Below are positions 5,482 to 6,924 of a stretch of 6,924 nt of DNA, piece by piece (position 1 is the stretch's first letter; every line of letters begins with the position of its first letter). Below the pieces are notes generated by a model, which was not told the origin of the DNA, ran no database searches, and saw nothing but the letters and a program-made list of their open reading frames with translations. Location of the stretch: assembly GCA_024763135.1 (NCBI GenBank), contig JANTGD010000194.1:1-6924 (forward strand). Direction: 5' to 3'. The position numbers and the translations under genes are program-made. Origin of the DNA: Thiotrichales bacterium (GTDB lineage: Bacteria > Pseudomonadota > Gammaproteobacteria > UWMA-0217).

Positions 5482-5502
5482 TCACGCAATCCCGATCATC
5501 GG
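5479..5502. repeat. Interleaved palindromes at the convergent moaE/degQ ends
   Basis: TGATC (5479-5483) pairs with GATCA (5494-5498). The overlapping palindrome CCGATCATCGG (5492-5502) gives an alternative fold. They cover the moaE stop, the gap and the degQ stop. Neither has a T-tract, so a classical intrinsic terminator is not supported. Short palindromes of this size can be chance. Confidence 0.3.
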
Positions 5503-6848
5503 ATCAGCAGAAAAAACTGGCGTCCGTTACGACTGATATTGAGCAATAACGCGCGGCTGTTGAGCTTGGCAGCAGCGGCAATATCCTGGGCCTTGGTCAC
5601 CGGTTGACGGTTGACACTGATAATGACATCTCCTGGCAGCAAACCCGCCCGCGCTGCCGGTGTACCCGGCTCGATTTCCGAGACAATCACCCCGGGACTT
5701 CCGTCCACAAGGACCTCTTCAAAGGTCGCTCCGCCGAGTTTCTCGCTCAGATCTGTGCCCGTGAGCGTGCTGACTTGCGGCTCTTCAATGGTGGCCGAAA
5801 GCGTGCGGGTCCGGCCATTGCGTATCACTTTGATTTTTACTTGGCTGCCGACGCTCAGTAATCCAATGGCGTTGCGCAACTGATCGGAATCGGCCACGGG
5901 TTTACCATTCACTGCGACAATCACGTCACCGACTTCCAGCCCGGCCCGTTCCGCCGGAGAGTTGGGCTCAATCTGCGACACCACCGCGCCACGACGGGCC
6001 TTGATATTGAAGGCATGCGCCAAATCCGGCGTCAGGTCCTGTATGCCGATGCCCAAACGACCGCGGCGCACTTCTCCATATTCGATCAATTGATGAGAGA
6101 TCGCGCTGGCCATATTGATGGGAATGGCAAAACCGATGCCGATGTTGCTTCCATTAGGGCCCAATATCGCGGTATTGATACCCACCAGCTCTCCACGCAG
6201 ATTGACCAGTGCGCCACCGGAGTTTCCAGGATTGATGGAAGCGTCGGTCTGAATAAAATTTTCGTAGGATTCAATGCCCAGCCCCCGGCGTCCCAACGCA
6301 CTGACGATTCCCGAGGTCACTGTTTGCTTCAGCCCGAAGGGATTACCGATCGCAACCACGAAATCGCCCACTTGCAGCGCATCGGAATCGGCAAAGGGGA
6401 TCGCGGTCAAATCATCCGCGTCGATGCGCAACACCGCGATATCCGCATCGGGGTCACTGCCTTTGACTTCGGCCTGAAAGCTGCGCCCGTCTTTGAGTGT
6501 AACCGTTATATTGTCTGCATCTTCGATCACGTGATTGTTCGTTAAAACATAGCCCTGTTTGGCATCGACAATCACCCCCGAGCCCAGCCCCTGGGTTTGC
6601 TTTTCCTCCCGCGGCGTGCCAAAGAAATACTCAAACAGTGGATCGCTAAATTGTGGGGAGCGCACAACGACCCGGCCTTGGGTTGCAATATGTACGACGG
6701 CGGGGGTCACATCCTTGAGCATGGGCGCCAACGAAGGCACGATCTTTCCATCGGCGATTACAGGTATACCGCTATGGCTTGGCGCGCTGGCCAGCCATAG
6801 CAGCAGCGCAATCAATAACGTGAGGTAAGGTACAGGCCGGGATGACAT
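5496..6848 (-). CDS. degQ: DegQ-type periplasmic serine endoprotease (Do/HtrA family)
   Basis: This 450-residue HtrA protease matches DegQ in length (about 455). An N-terminal hydrophobic segment (about 8-21) followed by ASAPSHS looks like a signal peptide cut near residues 22-26, sending the enzyme to the periplasm. The trypsin-like domain carries the triad His106 (TNNHV), Asp136 (DADIAVLRI) and Ser210 (NPGNSGGAL), with GNPFGL at 168-173. Two PDZ domains follow, beginning near RGRLGIGI (about 262) and about 365. The second includes GVIVSEIEPGTPAARAGL and runs to the C-terminus. The LA loop (about 58-85) is short, unlike DegP, hence DegQ rather than DegP. A Pseudomonas-style MucD label would also fit. 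The ATG at 6846-6848 has AAGGA 9 nt upstream. I found no clear sigma-E or sigma-70 promoter in the 76 bp before it. Confidence 0.93.
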   Translation of the reverse strand: MSSRPVPYLTLLIALLLWLASAPSHSGIPVIADGKIVPSLAPMLKDVTPAVVHIATQGRVVVRSPQFSDPLFEYFFGTPREEKQTQGLGSGVIVDAKQGYVLTNNHVIEDADNITVTLKDGRSFQAEVKGSDPDADIAVLRIDADDLTAIPFADSDALQVGDFVVAIGNPFGLKQTVTSGIVSALGRRGLGIESYENFIQTDASINPGNSGGALVNLRGELVGINTAILGPNGSNIGIGFAIPINMASAISHQLIEYGEVRRGRLGIGIQDLTPDLAHAFNIKARRGAVVSQIEPNSPAERAGLEVGDVIVAVNGKPVADSDQLRNAIGLLSVGSQVKIKVIRNGRTRTLSATIEEPQVSTLTGTDLSEKLGGATFEEVLVDGSPGVIVSEIEPGTPAARAGLLPGDVIISVNRQPVTKAQDIAAAAKLNSRALLLNISRNGRQFFLLIR

Positions 6849-6924
6849 GAATTGGAATCCTTTAAAGGGGCGACAGGTTCAGATACCGCATCTGCAGTGG
6901 ACTATTACTTAGTGACTCAGACGA
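6849..6924 (-). promoter_or_regulatory. degQ upstream region, with ribosome binding site and a small inverted repeat
   Basis: AAGGA (6858-6862, minus strand) is the likely degQ ribosome binding site. CAGAT (6880-6884) and ATCTG (6890-6894) form a perfect 5-bp inverted repeat around ACCGC, about 32 bp before the start. A TCTGA on the minus strand resembles a sigma-E -10 element, but no GGAACTT-like -35 stands 16 bp upstream. The promoter may lie beyond the window. Confidence 0.35.

Noticed and set aside
6015..6545. Plus-strand open frame of 176 codons antisense to degQ
   Set aside because: degQ has a full catalytic triad and PDZ domains in the other strand, and the antisense peptide has no recognisable features.
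6849..6924. Sigma-E promoter for degQ
   Set aside because: A TCTGA resembling the -10 is present on the minus strand, but the expected GGAACTT-like -35 is absent at the right spacing.

Overview
The window is an ordinary, densely packed stretch of a bacterial chromosome. It most likely comes from a non-enteric gammaproteobacterium. The basis is the asmA-mutY-yggX-tRNA-Phe order (from memory, Pseudomonas has a similar one), proteins that align residue for residue with E. coli MutY, MoaC, YggX and DegQ/DegP, and a tRNA-Phe with an encoded CCA end. I see no integrase, transposase, CRISPR, toxin-antitoxin or phage gene.

Layout: positions 1-168 hold no recognisable gene. A tRNA-Phe gene lies on the minus strand at 169-244, with a near-consensus promoter at 292-320 that is interleaved with an 11-bp inverted repeat. 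From 455 to 4029 three minus-strand genes form a probable operon, transcribed asmA, then mutY, then yggX. asmA and mutY abut or overlap, and mutY and yggX are 27 bp apart. A 198-bp gap with repeat-like structure (4030-4227) follows. Next come the molybdenum-cofactor genes: moaC on the minus strand (4228-4743), diverging across 64 bp from moaD-moaE on the plus strand (4808-5481), which overlap by one base (TGATG). moaE converges on a degQ-type periplasmic protease (5496-6848, minus) with a 14-bp gap.

How the genes work together: MutY (A:8-oxoG repair, Fe-S enzyme) and YggX (iron trafficking and oxidative damage protection) form an oxidative-stress pair placed behind AsmA, an inner-membrane-anchored envelope protein. 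MoaC helps make cyclic pyranopterin monophosphate, and MoaD/MoaE convert it to molybdopterin. DegQ performs periplasmic protein quality control.

I did not find a previously undescribed system. The points most worth checking are small: mutY seems to lack a canonical start where homology and the Shine-Dalgarno site place it (an AUA codon sits there); a run of eight G in mutY could slip and truncate the protein; the tRNA-Phe promoter is woven into a terminator-like hairpin; and moaC and moaDE may share overlapping -10 elements.
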